The translations under genes and the position numbers were made by a program. A DNA stretch of 64,000 nt. Origin: Planctomycetota bacterium. GTDB lineage: Bacteria > Planctomycetota > Phycisphaerae > Phycisphaerales > SM1A02. Where the stretch lies: positions 57,171-121,170 of the forward strand of contig JAQCEQ010000002.1 in assembly GCA_027618565.1 (NCBI GenBank), written 5' to 3'. The notes under the pieces were generated by a model that did not search any database, was not told the origin of the DNA, and saw only the letters and a program-made list of their open reading frames with translations. Of the stretch, positions 54,701 to 64,000 are shown piece after piece. Position 1 is the first letter of the stretch. Each line of letters opens with the position of its first letter.

Positions 54701-55673
54701 GCGAGGCGTGTCGGCCTGCACCCTCGGCAGCACCCTCGTCGTCGCCCGTGGGAGTACTGTCGCGGCGCTCTCCGTGGCTGATGGCACCGTCGAGACTCGA
54801 TGGCGAACGGAGGACTCCGGGCTCTCGATCGCCGACTTGGTGCCGGCTGGCGACCGGCTCTGGATCATCGGCGTTCGCGGCGAGGCTGGATCGGGGCAGG
54901 AAACCGTGGTACGCCTGGCCGACGCGGCAACGGGCGCGACGATCGGCGTGGCCGGTGGACTTCCAGTCAATCCAGTCAACCAGGTCCGTAGCTCAGTCGT
55001 CATCTCAGACCACTCCATCGTGCTGGCAGCGGGCCAATGGATCACCTGCCTCCGCTGGTGGGGTGATCATCTGGAGATGGACTGGGAGGTACCCGGGATC
55101 ACCATCACCAAGGCGACACCGGTACTCTTCCAGTTCGGCGGGATGGTTGTTGGCGGGACCGACGCGGTGATGCCGGCGCGCCTGGCCTTTTGCGGGACTC
55201 CCATCGCGCAGATCGAACCAGGCTCCCCCTCCAACCCGGCCCGCTGGATTTCGACGGCAATGGGGGCGATCGCGTGGGATCGTGACGGCGTCTGGAGCCA
55301 TGGCTGGGATGGGCGCACCATCGGCGCGGCCTCCATCCCGCCCGGTTCATCGGTGAGGCAGTGCGCGGTGCGCGGGCTTGCCGTGGCCGTGCTGCTGGAG
55401 TCCGAGGCTGCTCCCCCCTCACAGCCGCCACGCGGAATCGTGCCCACGCGGACTCTCCCATCACCACGGCTCGCCATTGGCATCATGGACCTTGGCCAGG
55501 GACTCCGGTGGAGTGGCGCGCCTGTGTCGCTTCCCGTGGACCGGTCCGGGCTGACACCTGCGGGGATTCGCTTTGGTCCAGGCACCCTAATCGTCGAGGA
55601 TCGAGATGGATACTCCCTCCTTGGACCGCTGGGCGAGCGGGACGGGTCGCCGCCCGGTCCGGGGCGGGGTTGA
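51720..55673 (+). CDS. Large secreted PQQ-like beta-propeller protein
   Basis: About 1317 residues. A signal peptide (ALLACLVALVA) lies near the N terminus whether translation starts at GTG 51720 or ATG 51762. Residues about 45-270 are helical and TPR-like. Two propellers with PQQ-type blades follow: first VLALAGSSMAAFDAVTHASRWSIG to about residue 650, second from RLLGWRAGFLESIDTTTGAVAW to the end. A helical spacer separates them. No catalytic residues for an alcohol dehydrogenase are evident, so scaffolding or sensing in the periplasm is more likely. Such proteins are common in Planctomycetota. Its stop overlaps the promoter of the next gene. Confidence 0.78.
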   Translation: MDHHRRCGALWPSSMAVRPGALLACLVALVAPPGKGAIAQDMALATVPDSPTCHQLLLQAALQAESNPQGAMRALEVVLQTPLSLVPVDAEALLFRTVRSGVVALLTRETDLAAAWQEAMDARAERILAQEGALAAWRRFPGTRTAMAAGMELSREAMARGEPTAALRRLQQVRADPAFHPSNLPLWARVTAFAAWAAGDSEALERAMEQLSATGDDEGTARLRAVMHGAPPSPAPLANALERVAALDPTALPESPTWRVGLRESALQRAEQVAADRNDSPEDVEVRAENGQFRAVLPVESDGLVLALAGSSMAAFDAVTHASRWSIGTPPVPSVGLSVEPPRLGAPTTMDGIAFVLLGSPQAPERATVAAAIDLRSGLPVWMNLVGTAPDPEAADETVSEAIGLPVAIDGGVVVQSVKLDARSQSTAEIHSLRSRDGHPVWSAVLGTAPLVGVAPRPPTQATAHGGTILVPTTVGTFACLESDTGDVVWLRRVAMPLRAPAVRPRPFELRTTALSGAAWCALSPDGRSILMLDLLDGDLRREIPTGPDTPSGTAQYLINGGVGIVAAGDHLSMLTEDGTAATWSRPDLHPAGRVIAAAVHGRPALVVPLGDSVAILDASNGSTIASRATAAGNPGIGGLGLVIATDQELLGWSPADGAWRQLVEALRADPSDVSAACAMLELAIQLEDRARCTQACEALRNAIAAATLLTEGAIESLLEASARATTTGIVPDAPLQSVFVALAGDSIPPSLQARARLLEAKWHILLGRSDQARAVLWSLIRAKELRGVMLTGDGAARGWFVRAPVEAGSRLAELVAAEALPWPRAQDSGEQMWIDRLRELERPSGPDGAGTPGTTDKDRPSTDPASMAESLREVVRIPCRPVAVRPMGEASASMFTSPSAAAHAPDRLLGWRAGFLESIDTTTGAVAWRTPLPGPVPPEVLATEGDRLVAISGLQVRFIDSRNGTIATEILSIDAILGAAPEPAFPPRGAPLTRGVSACTLGSTLVVARGSTVAALSVADGTVETRWRTEDSGLSIADLVPAGDRLWIIGVRGEAGSGQETVVRLADAATGATIGVAGGLPVNPVNQVRSSVVISDHSIVLAAGQWITCLRWWGDHLEMDWEVPGITITKATPVLFQFGGMVVGGTDAVMPARLAFCGTPIAQIEPGSPSNPARWISTAMGAIAWDRDGVWSHGWDGRTIGAASIPPGSSVRQCAVRGLAVAVLLESEAAPPSQPPRGIVPTRTLPSPRLAIGIMDLGQGLRWSGAPVSLPVDRSGLTPAGIRFGPGTLIVEDRDGYSLLGPLGERDGSPPGPGRG

Positions 55674-55698
55674 CAACTCTGGGAGTGAGTGGGATAGT
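55670..55698 (+). promoter_or_regulatory. Sigma-70-type promoter of the acidic-protein gene
   Basis: TTGACA (55670-55675), a perfect -35, and GATAGT (55693-55698) are 17 bases apart. The start of transcription would fall near 55705, about 20 bases before the ATG. An imperfect inverted repeat (GGGAGTG at 55681-55687 against CACTCCC near 55705) overlaps the -10 region and could be an operator or a leader hairpin. Confidence 0.7.
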
Positions 55699-55724
55699 CC
55701 CCGCCACTCCCCGAGGAACCACCC

Positions 55725-56017
<293 letters not shown>

Positions 56018-56036
<19 letters not shown>

Positions 56037-58819
56037 CTGACCCCGGCTGGGGGCTCTGGAGTTTCAGGCACTGATGGCGAAGGCATGCTGGACGCCGCGG
56101 GTGCGCTCTCCACCGGGACCGCGGGTGGAGCCGGTGTCGGGTCGACATCGCGGGGCGCGGCGCGACCCTGGAAGATCTTCTTCTTGGTTTCGTCGGTCAA
56201 CTTCTTGCGAAGGGCCTCTAGGCGCTCCAGGTCTTCCGCGTTGAGGTCGCCCATCGTGTCGGGCGTCTCCTGGACGATGGGCTGGAGGAAGATCAGCAGT
56301 TCCTTGACGCTTGACACATTGTCAACCGAGCCAAAGATGAGGTCCAGGATCGGGAGGTCGCCCAGGATCGGGATGCCGTCCTTCTGCTTGTTCTCCGTCT
56401 CGATGCGGACGCCGGAGAGCACCATCGTCTGACCATCCTTCACCGTGACGGTGGTGTTGGTCTGCCGACGGTCGATGACCGGATTGCCGCCCGCCTGCAG
56501 GCTCTGTGCGCTGGTGGTGTTGACATTGGAGAGGAGCACTTCCACTTCCATGGCGACATGCCCGTCTGCGGTGATCCGGGGGCGGACATTGAGGCCGATG
56601 CCGACGGGGACTTGCGCAAAGCTGGAGGTCGTGCCAGCCGCATCGCTGGTGGCCCCTTCCTGGAAGGGCACATCTTGGCCGATGAAGAACTTGGCCTCCT
56701 GGTTGTCGCTGGTGAAGATCTTGGGTTCCTGGAGAATGCGCACCGATGTCTTCTGCGCGAGCGCCTGCAGCACGATGTCCGCGTTGATCGTCCCACCAAA
56801 GACGAAGTTCGTGAAGTACTTGGGGAAGTCCATGTTGTCGCGGTCAAACACCGTTTCGGTGGACGCCAGGATGGAGTCGGTGGAGTTGGACGGGTTCACC
56901 GTGCCAGTCGGCCCAAACTTGATGCCCATGGCGAACTGGTCGCCCAGTTCCACCTCCGCCAGCGTGACCAGGATCATCACCTGGCGCCCTGGACGGTCCA
57001 ATTCCTTGATCACGGCGACGAGGGCGTCGGCGATTTCCGGCGGTGCCAGAACGAGCAGTGAATTTTGCCCGGCGTTCGGCACGATGCGGCTCTTTCCGAT
57101 CAGGGCGCTCACTTCGGCCTGCGGATCTTGGTTGGCGCCACCGGTCCTGGCCTGCCAGGGGAACTGGATCTGCTGGCCGGACCCAGTCGTCCCCGCTGCA
57201 TCACTCGACGAACCCGATCCAGCCGTGGCAAAGTCGATGCCGCTCAGCCCCTCCTCCGGCGCCGAGATGGACGCCTGCGCGCCGGGCGGCGCAAGGATCG
57301 CATTCACGATCTCGCTCACCTCCAATGCGCTGGCGTACTTGAGCTCCACCACTCGAGGCGCTCCCGCCAGGACCGGCTGGTCCAGCTCTTCAATCATGCG
57401 ATCCAACCAGGCAAAATTGTCGGGCGTCTTGCTCAGGATCACCAAGCGGTTGGAATCTGGGTAGGCCTCGATCTGGAAGATGTTTTCCACTGCAGCCGTG
57501 GCGCCGGTTTCACCGCCGCCGCCTTGCGCTCCAGCCACCCGGCCGCCTTGGCCTGGCCGGTTGCCCGATGCGGAACCGCCTCCGGATCCGAGCAGGTTCT
57601 GCAGGATGTCCTGCACCTTGAGCGGGTCGGTGTGCTTGAGCTGGTAGGTGCGGAAGAGGCTTCCGTCGCGCTGCGGGTCGATGTCCCAGACATCGCGGAT
57701 GAGCCCCGTGATGTCCTTCATGATTTCCGGCTCGGCCCGGATGGTAATGCTGTTGGTGGCCGGGATGACGGAGACGAGGAGTGACTCCGACGTTCCCACT
57801 TGCGCCGTCTCGCCCGGGGTAGCGGCGCGCGGGTTGCCCCGGTTGCCCGAATTCCGATTGGCCGCGCTGGACGCGCCGCCGCCCGATCGCGATGCGCTGA
57901 ACAATTCCTGAATGACCGTGCCGATCGTCTGCGCATCCGCATACCTCAGCCGGAACGTCTCCGTGCGGATGTCCTGGAATGGGGGTACGTCCAGGATCGA
58001 GATCAGCTCCTGCGTTCGCTTGCACAATCCGACATCTCCCTCCAGGATCAACTGGTTGGACGAATTGTCCACCTCGATCTTGGCGTAGTCCGGCAGCGAC
58101 GCGTTGATCCGGTCGAAGATCGCGGAAGCCTTCGTGTTCCGGACTTGCCACACCTTGGTGACGAACTGGCCGTTGTCTGCCATTCGCATGACATCGTTCG
58201 CGGGGCCAAGCACGGTGATGGGTTGCAACTTGGACGCGTTGGTGAGCGTGTCCAGCATGATGAACTCGGGCGTCTCCACGATGCCGATATTGTTGAGCCG
58301 AAGCGCCTGGAAGATGAGCTCCAGCGCCTGGCTCTTCGTCACCAGCTTGTCGTTCAGGATCGAGACCTTCTCGGTCCGCACCGCGCTCCCGATCGGCAGC
58401 ACGGTCTTCCCCGTGTACTCCACGATGATGGGGTAGAGCGATTCGATCGGTTGGTTCGTGAAGTTGCACGGGACGAGGCCCTCGTCGAGCGTGCGACGAT
58501 CGCTGCGGTATCCGGATCCTTGCGATCGATCCTGGGCTGGTGCGGTGGCCGGGGCAGCCCCGGTTGCTGTGGCGCCCGCGTCCGTCGCGGACTCGCGTCC
58601 ACCGCCTGCGCTCGCCTCAGGCGCCGTGGCCGCGGGCTCTTGTGCCGTCGCGGACGCTGGTGGGACTTCGGGCTGCGGGTCTGGCTCGGTGGCTCGCCCC
58701 GAAGAGCCATCTTGCATGGCTGTGGCGGACATCGCCAGGAACAGGGCGGCGACGCGTGTGCCAGCGCGGAGGCAGCGTGCGCGGGGAAGCGGCATGATCG
58801 TGGGAGTGGACATGGTCAT
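56018..58819 (-). CDS. gspD: Type II secretion secretin GspD (second locus)
   Basis: A 933-residue secretin with an N-terminal signal (VAALFLAMSATA). A low-complexity Ala/Pro-rich stretch precedes the N0 domain, which begins near residue 115 (CNFTNQPIESLYPIIVEYTG). Several N1-N3 domains follow with Gly/Ser-rich linkers. The barrel domain has VGIGLNVRPRITADGHVAME, here by its core GLNVRPRI, then VTVKDGQTMVLSGVR and IPILGDLPILDLIFG. It ends in a Pro/Ser-rich tail. It is longer than the first secretin. Last gene of the minus-strand secretion operon; its end overlaps the acidic gene. Confidence 0.93.
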
Positions 58820-58840
58820 GGTCGGGGTGAGGAGCCAGGG

Positions 58841-59821
58841 TCAGCGTGGCTCTGGAACCGGATTGGGTGCGGGTGGCTGCTGTGACGCCGGCACCGTCGG
58901 TCGGGCCGCGGTCTGCAGGTGCTGCAGGAGGAGTTTCTGCTCCAGTTCCATCCGAGATCGGTCACTGGGCGACAATTGTGGATTGTTCTTGGCATCGCGG
59001 ATGCGCATGAGCGCCGCAATGGCATCCTCGCGCGACATCGCCGAGACAGACTCCTCGCTGATCGGTTCGGGCACGGCGCCCTCGACGCTGGGAGTGGCCT
59101 CGGCGGCGGCTGGGTCGTTGGCAGCGCTGGGCAGCGCCGCCTCAGGATCCTCGGCGCTCCGTTCACCTCGAGTGTCCTCACCCTCCTCAGAGCCTGGATC
59201 CGCGGGTTGCTGGATGAGCGGTCGAATTCCCGTTCCAACGCCGTCGGGCAATCCGGCCTCCGTCCAGGGCCTCGAGATCGAGTCCAGTGTCGACTTTTTG
59301 AAGGCATCCACCAGATAGATGCCCCCGGCGTGTCCCAATCGGATCGTCCGGCCATCCACGACCTCCAGCACTTTGACGCCCCCCGACTCCTCGCCGATGC
59401 GAATCGTTCCCGCCGACTTAAAGATCACGGCGTTCGGCAGCATCCCCACCGGCTCCGGGCCGGTGTAGGACGGTGGCACCAGAGGCGCGGGCGGCGTTGG
59501 TGGCGTTGGCGGCGGCGTTGGCGGCGGCGGGGGAGGAGCCACGACCACGCGACGTGGTGGTGGCGATGGGGGCGAGAAGAGGCTTCGTCCCTCGGTGCGT
59601 CGCACGCAGAGATCGCTGAACTGGTCATGGACGGCCATCGCGTCCGCCAGCGAAGCCCCCTCGGGGCTCGGGCTGGGAACCGTGAACGACCCAAAGAGGG
59701 AGACGACCCCGTCCAGGACCACGACCGCCCCAATGGCCATGGAGAGCAACGCCACGATGAACGGGCCAGACCACCGGACGCCCGACGGCAGTGAGTGCCG
59801 GATGCCTTCGAGGGGACTCAT
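58841..59821 (-). CDS. GspC/PilP-like inner-membrane protein with proline-rich region
   Basis: A 326-residue protein with one transmembrane helix at about residues 20-42 (FIVALLSMAIGAVVVLDGVV), then a periplasmic Pro-rich stretch (PPPPPPTPPPTPPTPPAP) that could span the periplasm. A small beta domain follows around residues 130-190 (GMLPNAVIFKSAGTIRIGEE), then an acidic Ser/Ala-rich tail. GspC and PilP link the inner platform to the secretin, and the gene lies between gspM- and gspD-like genes. ATG overlaps the preceding stop. Family call is from topology and order. Confidence 0.68.
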   Translation of the reverse strand: MSPLEGIRHSLPSGVRWSGPFIVALLSMAIGAVVVLDGVVSLFGSFTVPSPSPEGASLADAMAVHDQFSDLCVRRTEGRSLFSPPSPPPRRVVVAPPPPPPTPPPTPPTPPAPLVPPSYTGPEPVGMLPNAVIFKSAGTIRIGEESGGVKVLEVVDGRTIRLGHAGGIYLVDAFKKSTLDSISRPWTEAGLPDGVGTGIRPLIQQPADPGSEEGEDTRGERSAEDPEAALPSAANDPAAAEATPSVEGAVPEPISEESVSAMSREDAIAALMRIRDAKNNPQLSPSDRSRMELEQKLLLQHLQTAARPTVPASQQPPAPNPVPEPR

Positions 59822-60483
59822 GGTGTCCTCCTCGCGGCTCGACCCGTCGAGAGCACCCAGGCATCCAGAACCAGCCGGACCGTCACCTTCCGCCGGGTCT
59901 CGTCCCAATCCATGGCCAGCGAATGGATCGCGTCCAGAGCCGGTTCCGACTCCAGTTCGGCGATGACCTTGATGGCTTCCTCCACCTGTGACTCAAATGA
60001 CACCTCGACGCTGGCTCGATCGACGCGCTGTCCCGCCGGGACGGCGTTGGCAAAACTCCCCGCGGGGAGCTTGCTCGCGCCTCGCGCCTCAAACGAGAAG
60101 CCGGAGATGTGCTGGCGCTCCATCGCCTGCGTGATCGCCTCGGCCAACTCCTGGCTTCCACTCGCAGCGTCTCGCGGCGGACGAAGGTCTCCGTGGATCA
60201 GGATGAGATTCCTCGCGGCGTTCCCTTCGGCGACCTGCGTCTGGTCTCGCCGCATGAGTTGTTCGATTCTGTCTCCCTCCGTGCGCCACTCCGCAGCCCA
60301 CCGCCAGGCTGTGTCTTCCAGCCCGAAGTACACCGCAAGGACTCCCACGGCCCAGACACCAGCACGACCGGCGGGAGAGAGCGTGTCCCAGCGCTTTCGA
60401 AGTGCCGCGCTTGTGCTCACGCTCGGGCTGGTCTCGCGGACCTCACGCGGCTCAGGCAGCTGAGTAGTCATGGGGGCGCTCAT
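59818..60483 (-). CDS. gspM: GspM-like secretion platform protein
   Basis: A 221-residue protein. Cytoplasmic tail of about 40 residues, one membrane helix (AGVWAVGVLAVYFGL), coiled-coil-like charged segment, then a ferredoxin-like domain (ASVEVSFESQVEEAIKVIAE). This is the GspM layout. It starts at an ATG overlapping the gspL stop and its stop overlaps the gspC-like ATG. Confidence 0.68.
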   Translation of the reverse strand: MSAPMTTQLPEPREVRETSPSVSTSAALRKRWDTLSPAGRAGVWAVGVLAVYFGLEDTAWRWAAEWRTEGDRIEQLMRRDQTQVAEGNAARNLILIHGDLRPPRDAASGSQELAEAITQAMERQHISGFSFEARGASKLPAGSFANAVPAGQRVDRASVEVSFESQVEEAIKVIAELESEPALDAIHSLAMDWDETRRKVTVRLVLDAWVLSTGRAARRTP

Positions 60484-62531
60484 GGTGCCCCCGGAGCTGA
60501 GGGAGGCGGCGGGGGGGGCTTCAGCTTCTTGAGCTGGTCCATGAGTCGGTCGAAATCCGAGCGCAACCGCACCTTGGTCTCGTCGTCGATGCCCTTCTTG
60601 TTTCGTGCGGTCGCGTACAGGGGGAGCGCTGCCTGCGCCTCGGCGTAGGTCATTCCCTCAACCTGGGCATCCGTCAGGGGCTGTGGAATCTCGTCCTCGC
60701 CGCCACCGGTTCGCGTGACCGGTGCACCTCGACGCGCGACGCCCTCTGCTGCGCCTCCGCCACCGCGCTCACGACCGCCGGCGCTGGCGGTGCGGGTGGG
60801 CTCGCCCGGCGTCGCGCCGTTGGCGTCGGGCGGGACCAACTCGGATGGGGTGACCGGGGCACTGGCTTCTGGAGACTCCTCCCCGCCGCCTGAACTGGAA
60901 GCACTGGACGCTGCGGTCGTGGCGCCCACGGTGCCGACGCCTAGCTCCGCATCTTCCGCTGGGCCGTACCGACGCTCCCGCATGGTCTTCACGGCGTAGT
61001 CCTGCGCGGCGGGATAGTCAGGCATCAAGGACGGGCGGCTCACGCCAGCCTCAAGCCTGAACTTGGTGATGCCGCGCCCGTCGGCCGGATCCCAGTCCTT
61101 GCGAACCTTGTCAAAGACATGGGAGGCGTACATGAGTCGCTCCATCTCCAGGATCGCCTCGGATCCGGAACTGCCACCGGCGGGCTTGGCCTCGCCCCGC
61201 AGGACAACCTCGCCACCGTGGGTCACGCGGATGGACCGGAGCTCGATGCCATCCGGAGTCACGGCGCTGAGGTCCGCCAGCAACTTGGTCATGCTCCATG
61301 CGTGCTTGTCGGCATCTCGATACATGGCCAGCCTGGCCTGTGTCCCCGCGACGCGCTTCTTGAGAGCAGGCTCATCGCCGCACGCGGACTGGAGAACCAC
61401 CAATCGCGCCCCTTCCAAGGCCATGGGGGCCAGGGCCATCACGAGCACCGCCGCGACAGCCACACGCCAGGCACGATGGGGCTGTTGGAGCGCCAGAATC
61501 GTTCGCCCGATCAGTCCGCGCCGTTCTCTCGGCGGCTCGCTCTGGAGTGTGGCGAGCGACGCCATGGTGCCAGCAGCGTCAGATCCTCTGATGGACGGCG
61601 ATGCCATGCGTGCAGCAACCATCATTGGCCCGAATGACTCCCACCAGCCCACCTCAACCGTGACTCGCGACATGTCGCCGCCGAAGAGGCGCTCGACCGA
61701 GAACCCAATGCCATGCAGCGTCGGCAACGTTCCCGGTGGGATCGCCTCGCTGGCCATCGCTGCCGCCGCAGTGGTGGCATCGGGCCAACCCGCCATAGCC
61801 GCAGTCTCGGTCACGAACCGCCTGACCGCGGACCCAATGCTGCCGGCCTCCTCCAGTTCCAGCCGGGTCGTCCTGCAGGCCGCCAGCGAAGCACCGGAGA
61901 CGGTGATGGAAGCGTCCAGCGCTGGCTCTCCATCCTCGGTGGAGGTGGGTTCGAGCCAGAGGGCCACGACCGGGGACGATGCTTCGGCCGCGGCGGCATC
62001 CACGGCGGCAAACGCCAGCGCCGCCGGCGCGACGAAGGAGAGCCGGATCGAGGTGTCGGCACGCCTGCGCGATGTTTTCCAGGGACGAATCGCAGCGGAA
62101 AGGTGTCTGGCCCACGAGCCGACCAGGTCGCACGGCAGCCACGAGGTGGCTAGCCCGTATCGACCAGCCTTGGAATGGATGGACTGTGCAGCGGCCACGG
62201 CGATGCGGTGGGCGGGTGTTCCCTGAGCCACCAGCATCTCCCGCTGGAGCGCGGCGGCCGCGACGGCGGAGGCAAAGTCCTCCGTGGGAAGGGGGATTCC
62301 AGGGCAGAGCGTGGAGCCCGATGGCAGGATCGCGACCAGCCTGCCGCAGCGCCATTGCGCGAGCGTGGCGCGCAGCGAATCCAGCGACGCCGCCCCGTCC
62401 GCGTGGAGGACCTCGGCTCCAGCGCGAACGACCAGGAGTTTCACCGTGATCGCTTCGGCGTCGGCGGAAGGCGCTCCGGCAATCACCGCCACGCAGGTCG
62501 GGTCGATGGTGAGGTCGGTTCGATCTGCCAT
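60480..62531 (-). CDS. gspL: GspL-like secretion platform protein
   Basis: A 683-residue protein. The first part, to about residue 360, is a soluble actin-like domain of PilM/GspL type with poor sequence conservation. A transmembrane helix follows (AVAAVLVMALAPMALEGARLVV), then a coiled region and a periplasmic domain (GIELRSIRVTHGGEVVLRGE) like GspL/PilN. A low-complexity Ser/Gly/Glu region lies before a C-terminal Pro-rich end. GspL bridges the ATPase GspE and the pseudopilus. It is longer than usual (about 400 residues) because of the C-terminal part. Start chosen 1 base after the gspK stop. Confidence 0.72.
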   Translation of the reverse strand: MADRTDLTIDPTCVAVIAGAPSADAEAITVKLLVVRAGAEVLHADGAASLDSLRATLAQWRCGRLVAILPSGSTLCPGIPLPTEDFASAVAAAALQREMLVAQGTPAHRIAVAAAQSIHSKAGRYGLATSWLPCDLVGSWARHLSAAIRPWKTSRRRADTSIRLSFVAPAALAFAAVDAAAAEASSPVVALWLEPTSTEDGEPALDASITVSGASLAACRTTRLELEEAGSIGSAVRRFVTETAAMAGWPDATTAAAAMASEAIPPGTLPTLHGIGFSVERLFGGDMSRVTVEVGWWESFGPMMVAARMASPSIRGSDAAGTMASLATLQSEPPRERRGLIGRTILALQQPHRAWRVAVAAVLVMALAPMALEGARLVVLQSACGDEPALKKRVAGTQARLAMYRDADKHAWSMTKLLADLSAVTPDGIELRSIRVTHGGEVVLRGEAKPAGGSSGSEAILEMERLMYASHVFDKVRKDWDPADGRGITKFRLEAGVSRPSLMPDYPAAQDYAVKTMRERRYGPAEDAELGVGTVGATTAASSASSSGGGEESPEASAPVTPSELVPPDANGATPGEPTRTASAGGRERGGGGAAEGVARRGAPVTRTGGGEDEIPQPLTDAQVEGMTYAEAQAALPLYATARNKKGIDDETKVRLRSDFDRLMDQLKKLKPPPPPPSAPGAP

Positions 62532-62532
62532 G

Positions 62533-63924
62533 TCAGTTCTCGCGGTAGGAGAGGACATGCGCCGGCAGCGCCGAGCGGTCCACGACCACCACCAGCTCGA
62601 CTTCCGCGAGCCCGTTCAGGGACCGGCCCTTGCATGAGATGGTGAAGACATTGCTCACGACATCTAGATAACGACCATTGGTCGCCAGCCATTGCCGGTC
62701 GACACCTGCATCCAGCAGGTCCAAGATCGATGTGAAGCCGTCCCTCTCTCGATCCCTCTTCGCGAGGAGGTTATCAGCCTCCTTGAAGTTCATGCCGAAA
62801 ATCTGGACCAGGACATCTCGGCTCACCACGTTCACGTTGATTTTCCCCGGTGCCGGCCGCAGGTAGTCCGTCATCGTGCAACGGTCCAGCACCTGGCGAA
62901 GCTGGTCGTCGGTCAGGTCGGGAACGGCCGAGTTGGCGCTGGACGCACCCGCACTGGACCGACCCGAGCGGCCTCGCGTGGTCGTAGTGGTGGGACTGGT
63001 AGCACCGGTCACGGCCTGGCTGAGTGGAACCCAGATGAGCGTCTCAAGTCGAACATTGTTGCCGCGCGAAAAGGTGACCAAGCCCGCCGCCTGTTCCGCG
63101 GAGAGCGAGGGGGCGGCCTCTCGGATCGACTCAATCGACGAGTTCTTCAGGTTGATGCGATCGCTGCCATCCAAGGCACGTCCGGTGTCCCGGCTGACGG
63201 CGGTGAAGAGCCGCGCCCACCCGGAGTCCAACACGCCGTCGCCGGAGTCCTCGGGCCAGCTGAGGTCGCCGTCGTCCTCGCTGGCATCCAGTCGGTTGTC
63301 AAGGTCCCAGTCCTCCCCGCGAACGCTGGTCGGATAGGCGCCGGTCACCAGCTCCAGCTCAGCGAGGCTGCGGAAGTTGGCGTTGCGCGGCGAGTACCCC
63401 ATGCCTCGGTTGAGGTAGTAGTCGCTCTCCGCGCCGATGGCTGATTCCGTCCCGTCCGTGTCACGCCAGTCCACGATGGCATCGACCACGTCGACGGTCA
63501 TGTCCTCGATGTTGCCCAAGAGTGCCTTGTCGACTGAATTTAAATTCATCCGAGAGTGTTCGTCCATCGGACCCGCCCACTCAACCCCGTCGACGACATG
63601 CCGGATGTCGTAGGTGCCCGTCTCCAGCTCCCCCGTGGAGTAGTTCTCCAACTCGCTGACCAGGAGCATCGGCCGGTCCGACTCGGGATACTCCGTGTCG
63701 TAGTCCATCAGGGCGAGCATCGTCTCGACGCCGGCCCTTGCAGCCCACCGCGCCTGCACGCGCGCGATGGCCTCTTGCCCCAGCACCGCCTGGCGGAAGC
63801 CTGCCACCTGCGTGCCGGCCGCGATGACCGCAAGGATCGCGATCGCCCAGATCACCATGGCCAGCGCAGAGCCACGACGCGACGAATGCGCGTTCCAGCA
63901 GTGCCGTCGCGAACGCGCGATCAC
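62533..63924 (-). CDS. gspK: GspK-like minor pseudopilin
   Basis: A 463-residue protein. Starts at a GTG overlapping the upstream stop. Leader RRGSALAMVIWAIAILAVIAAG lacks Glu+5, as usual in GspK. The large domain has MDEHSRMNLNSVDKALL and GKINVNVVSRDVLVQIFG, the two characteristic helix-turn pairs of GspK, and a calcium-like acidic stretch DNRLDASEDDGDLSWPEDSG. GspK caps the pseudopilus tip with I and J. A Thr/Arg/Ser-rich insertion near residues 310-335 is not part of the core. Confidence 0.88.
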   Translation of the reverse strand: MIARSRRHCWNAHSSRRGSALAMVIWAIAILAVIAAGTQVAGFRQAVLGQEAIARVQARWAARAGVETMLALMDYDTEYPESDRPMLLVSELENYSTGELETGTYDIRHVVDGVEWAGPMDEHSRMNLNSVDKALLGNIEDMTVDVVDAIVDWRDTDGTESAIGAESDYYLNRGMGYSPRNANFRSLAELELVTGAYPTSVRGEDWDLDNRLDASEDDGDLSWPEDSGDGVLDSGWARLFTAVSRDTGRALDGSDRINLKNSSIESIREAAPSLSAEQAAGLVTFSRGNNVRLETLIWVPLSQAVTGATSPTTTTTRGRSGRSSAGASSANSAVPDLTDDQLRQVLDRCTMTDYLRPAPGKINVNVVSRDVLVQIFGMNFKEADNLLAKRDRERDGFTSILDLLDAGVDRQWLATNGRYLDVVSNVFTISCKGRSLNGLAEVELVVVVDRSALPAHVLSYREN

Positions 63925-64000
63925 GGGCGACCCCCGGAGCTTCCGCTGGGGCGCTGCGATCCCGATCCTCCGCTGCCACTGCCGCCGGGCCCGCGGCCAC
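63921..64000 (-). CDS. C-terminal end of an upstream gene, likely a pseudopilin
   Basis: Only the last 25 codons are in the window: a Gly/Ser-rich tail (GRGPGGSGSGGSGSQ...GRP) ending at a TGA that overlaps the gspK GTG. In type II secretion operons the gene before gspK is usually gspJ, but this tail gives no family evidence. Confidence 0.5.
   Translation of the reverse strand, partial: GRGPGGSGSGGSGSQRPSGSSGGRP

Overview
The window looks like chromosomal DNA of a high-GC member of the Planctomycetota, most likely class Phycisphaerae. The pointers are inferential. Two secreted proteins end in paired dockerin-like motifs (LDGDG..GxDLALLLGxWG). There are several prepilin-type FTLVELL proteins, two DUF1080 proteins, a 1.3-kb-residue PQQ-propeller protein and the gene order tpiA-secG-yicC. 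No rRNA, tRNA, IS element or CRISPR array was recognised. Genes are packed tightly, and many stop and start codons overlap as ATGA, GTGA or TGATG, so translational coupling is common.

Layout. (1) 1-9477 holds a type IV pilus / type II secretion-like locus. On the minus strand are pilM-, pilN- and pilO-like genes (the last runs off the left edge) and a separately terminated pseudopilin. On the plus strand are three further pseudopilins, a large minor-pilin-like protein, a secretin and a TPR lipoprotein. (2) 9577-23385 is an alpha-glucan region: a secreted dockerin-tailed protein, a secreted dockerin-tailed GH13 branching-enzyme-like protein, an ABC sugar importer in which the binding protein is fused to one permease, a secreted GH13 neopullulanase-like enzyme, 4-alpha-glucanotransferase and alpha-glucan phosphorylase. 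Together they would cut external starch or glycogen, import maltodextrins and convert them to glucose-1-phosphate. (3) 23496-25973 has two secreted DUF1080 proteins around a flavin-reductase-like protein, followed by an orphan coding remnant. (4) 26072-29222 is a DUF1015-serA-serC serine operon on the minus strand, with an unusual SerA. (5) 29305-30589 has an HD-GYP phosphodiesterase, a tiny sigma-region-4-like protein and a broken prepilin.

(6) 30617-51157 is mostly housekeeping: acs, alaS, tpiA, secG, yicC, an APH-type kinase, a PDZ protein, a short adenylate kinase, recJ, a UDP-sugar pyrophosphorylase, phoU, pdxJ, dapA, a Nudix hydrolase, a GlmM-like phosphohexomutase, a PTPS-family enzyme with the PTPS-III signature, and ppk. 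(7) 51184-56036 has a LEA-type lipoprotein, the large PQQ-propeller protein and a highly acidic repeat protein behind a good sigma-70-type promoter. (8) 56018-64000 is a second export locus on the minus strand, a type II secretion operon in transcription order (end of an upstream gene)-gspK-gspL-gspM-gspC-like-gspD.

The most notable signals are: the fused binding protein-permease; a 19-bp divergent spacer whose palindromic CTATAG core could serve as the -10 element of both genes; a recurring arrangement in which a -10-like hexamer sits 6-9 nt before a start codon without a Shine-Dalgarno sequence, suggesting leaderless mRNAs; SerA with all three catalytic residues replaced; a PTPS-III type folate-bypass enzyme; several decayed small genes; and a nested inverted repeat downstream of the phosphorylase gene.
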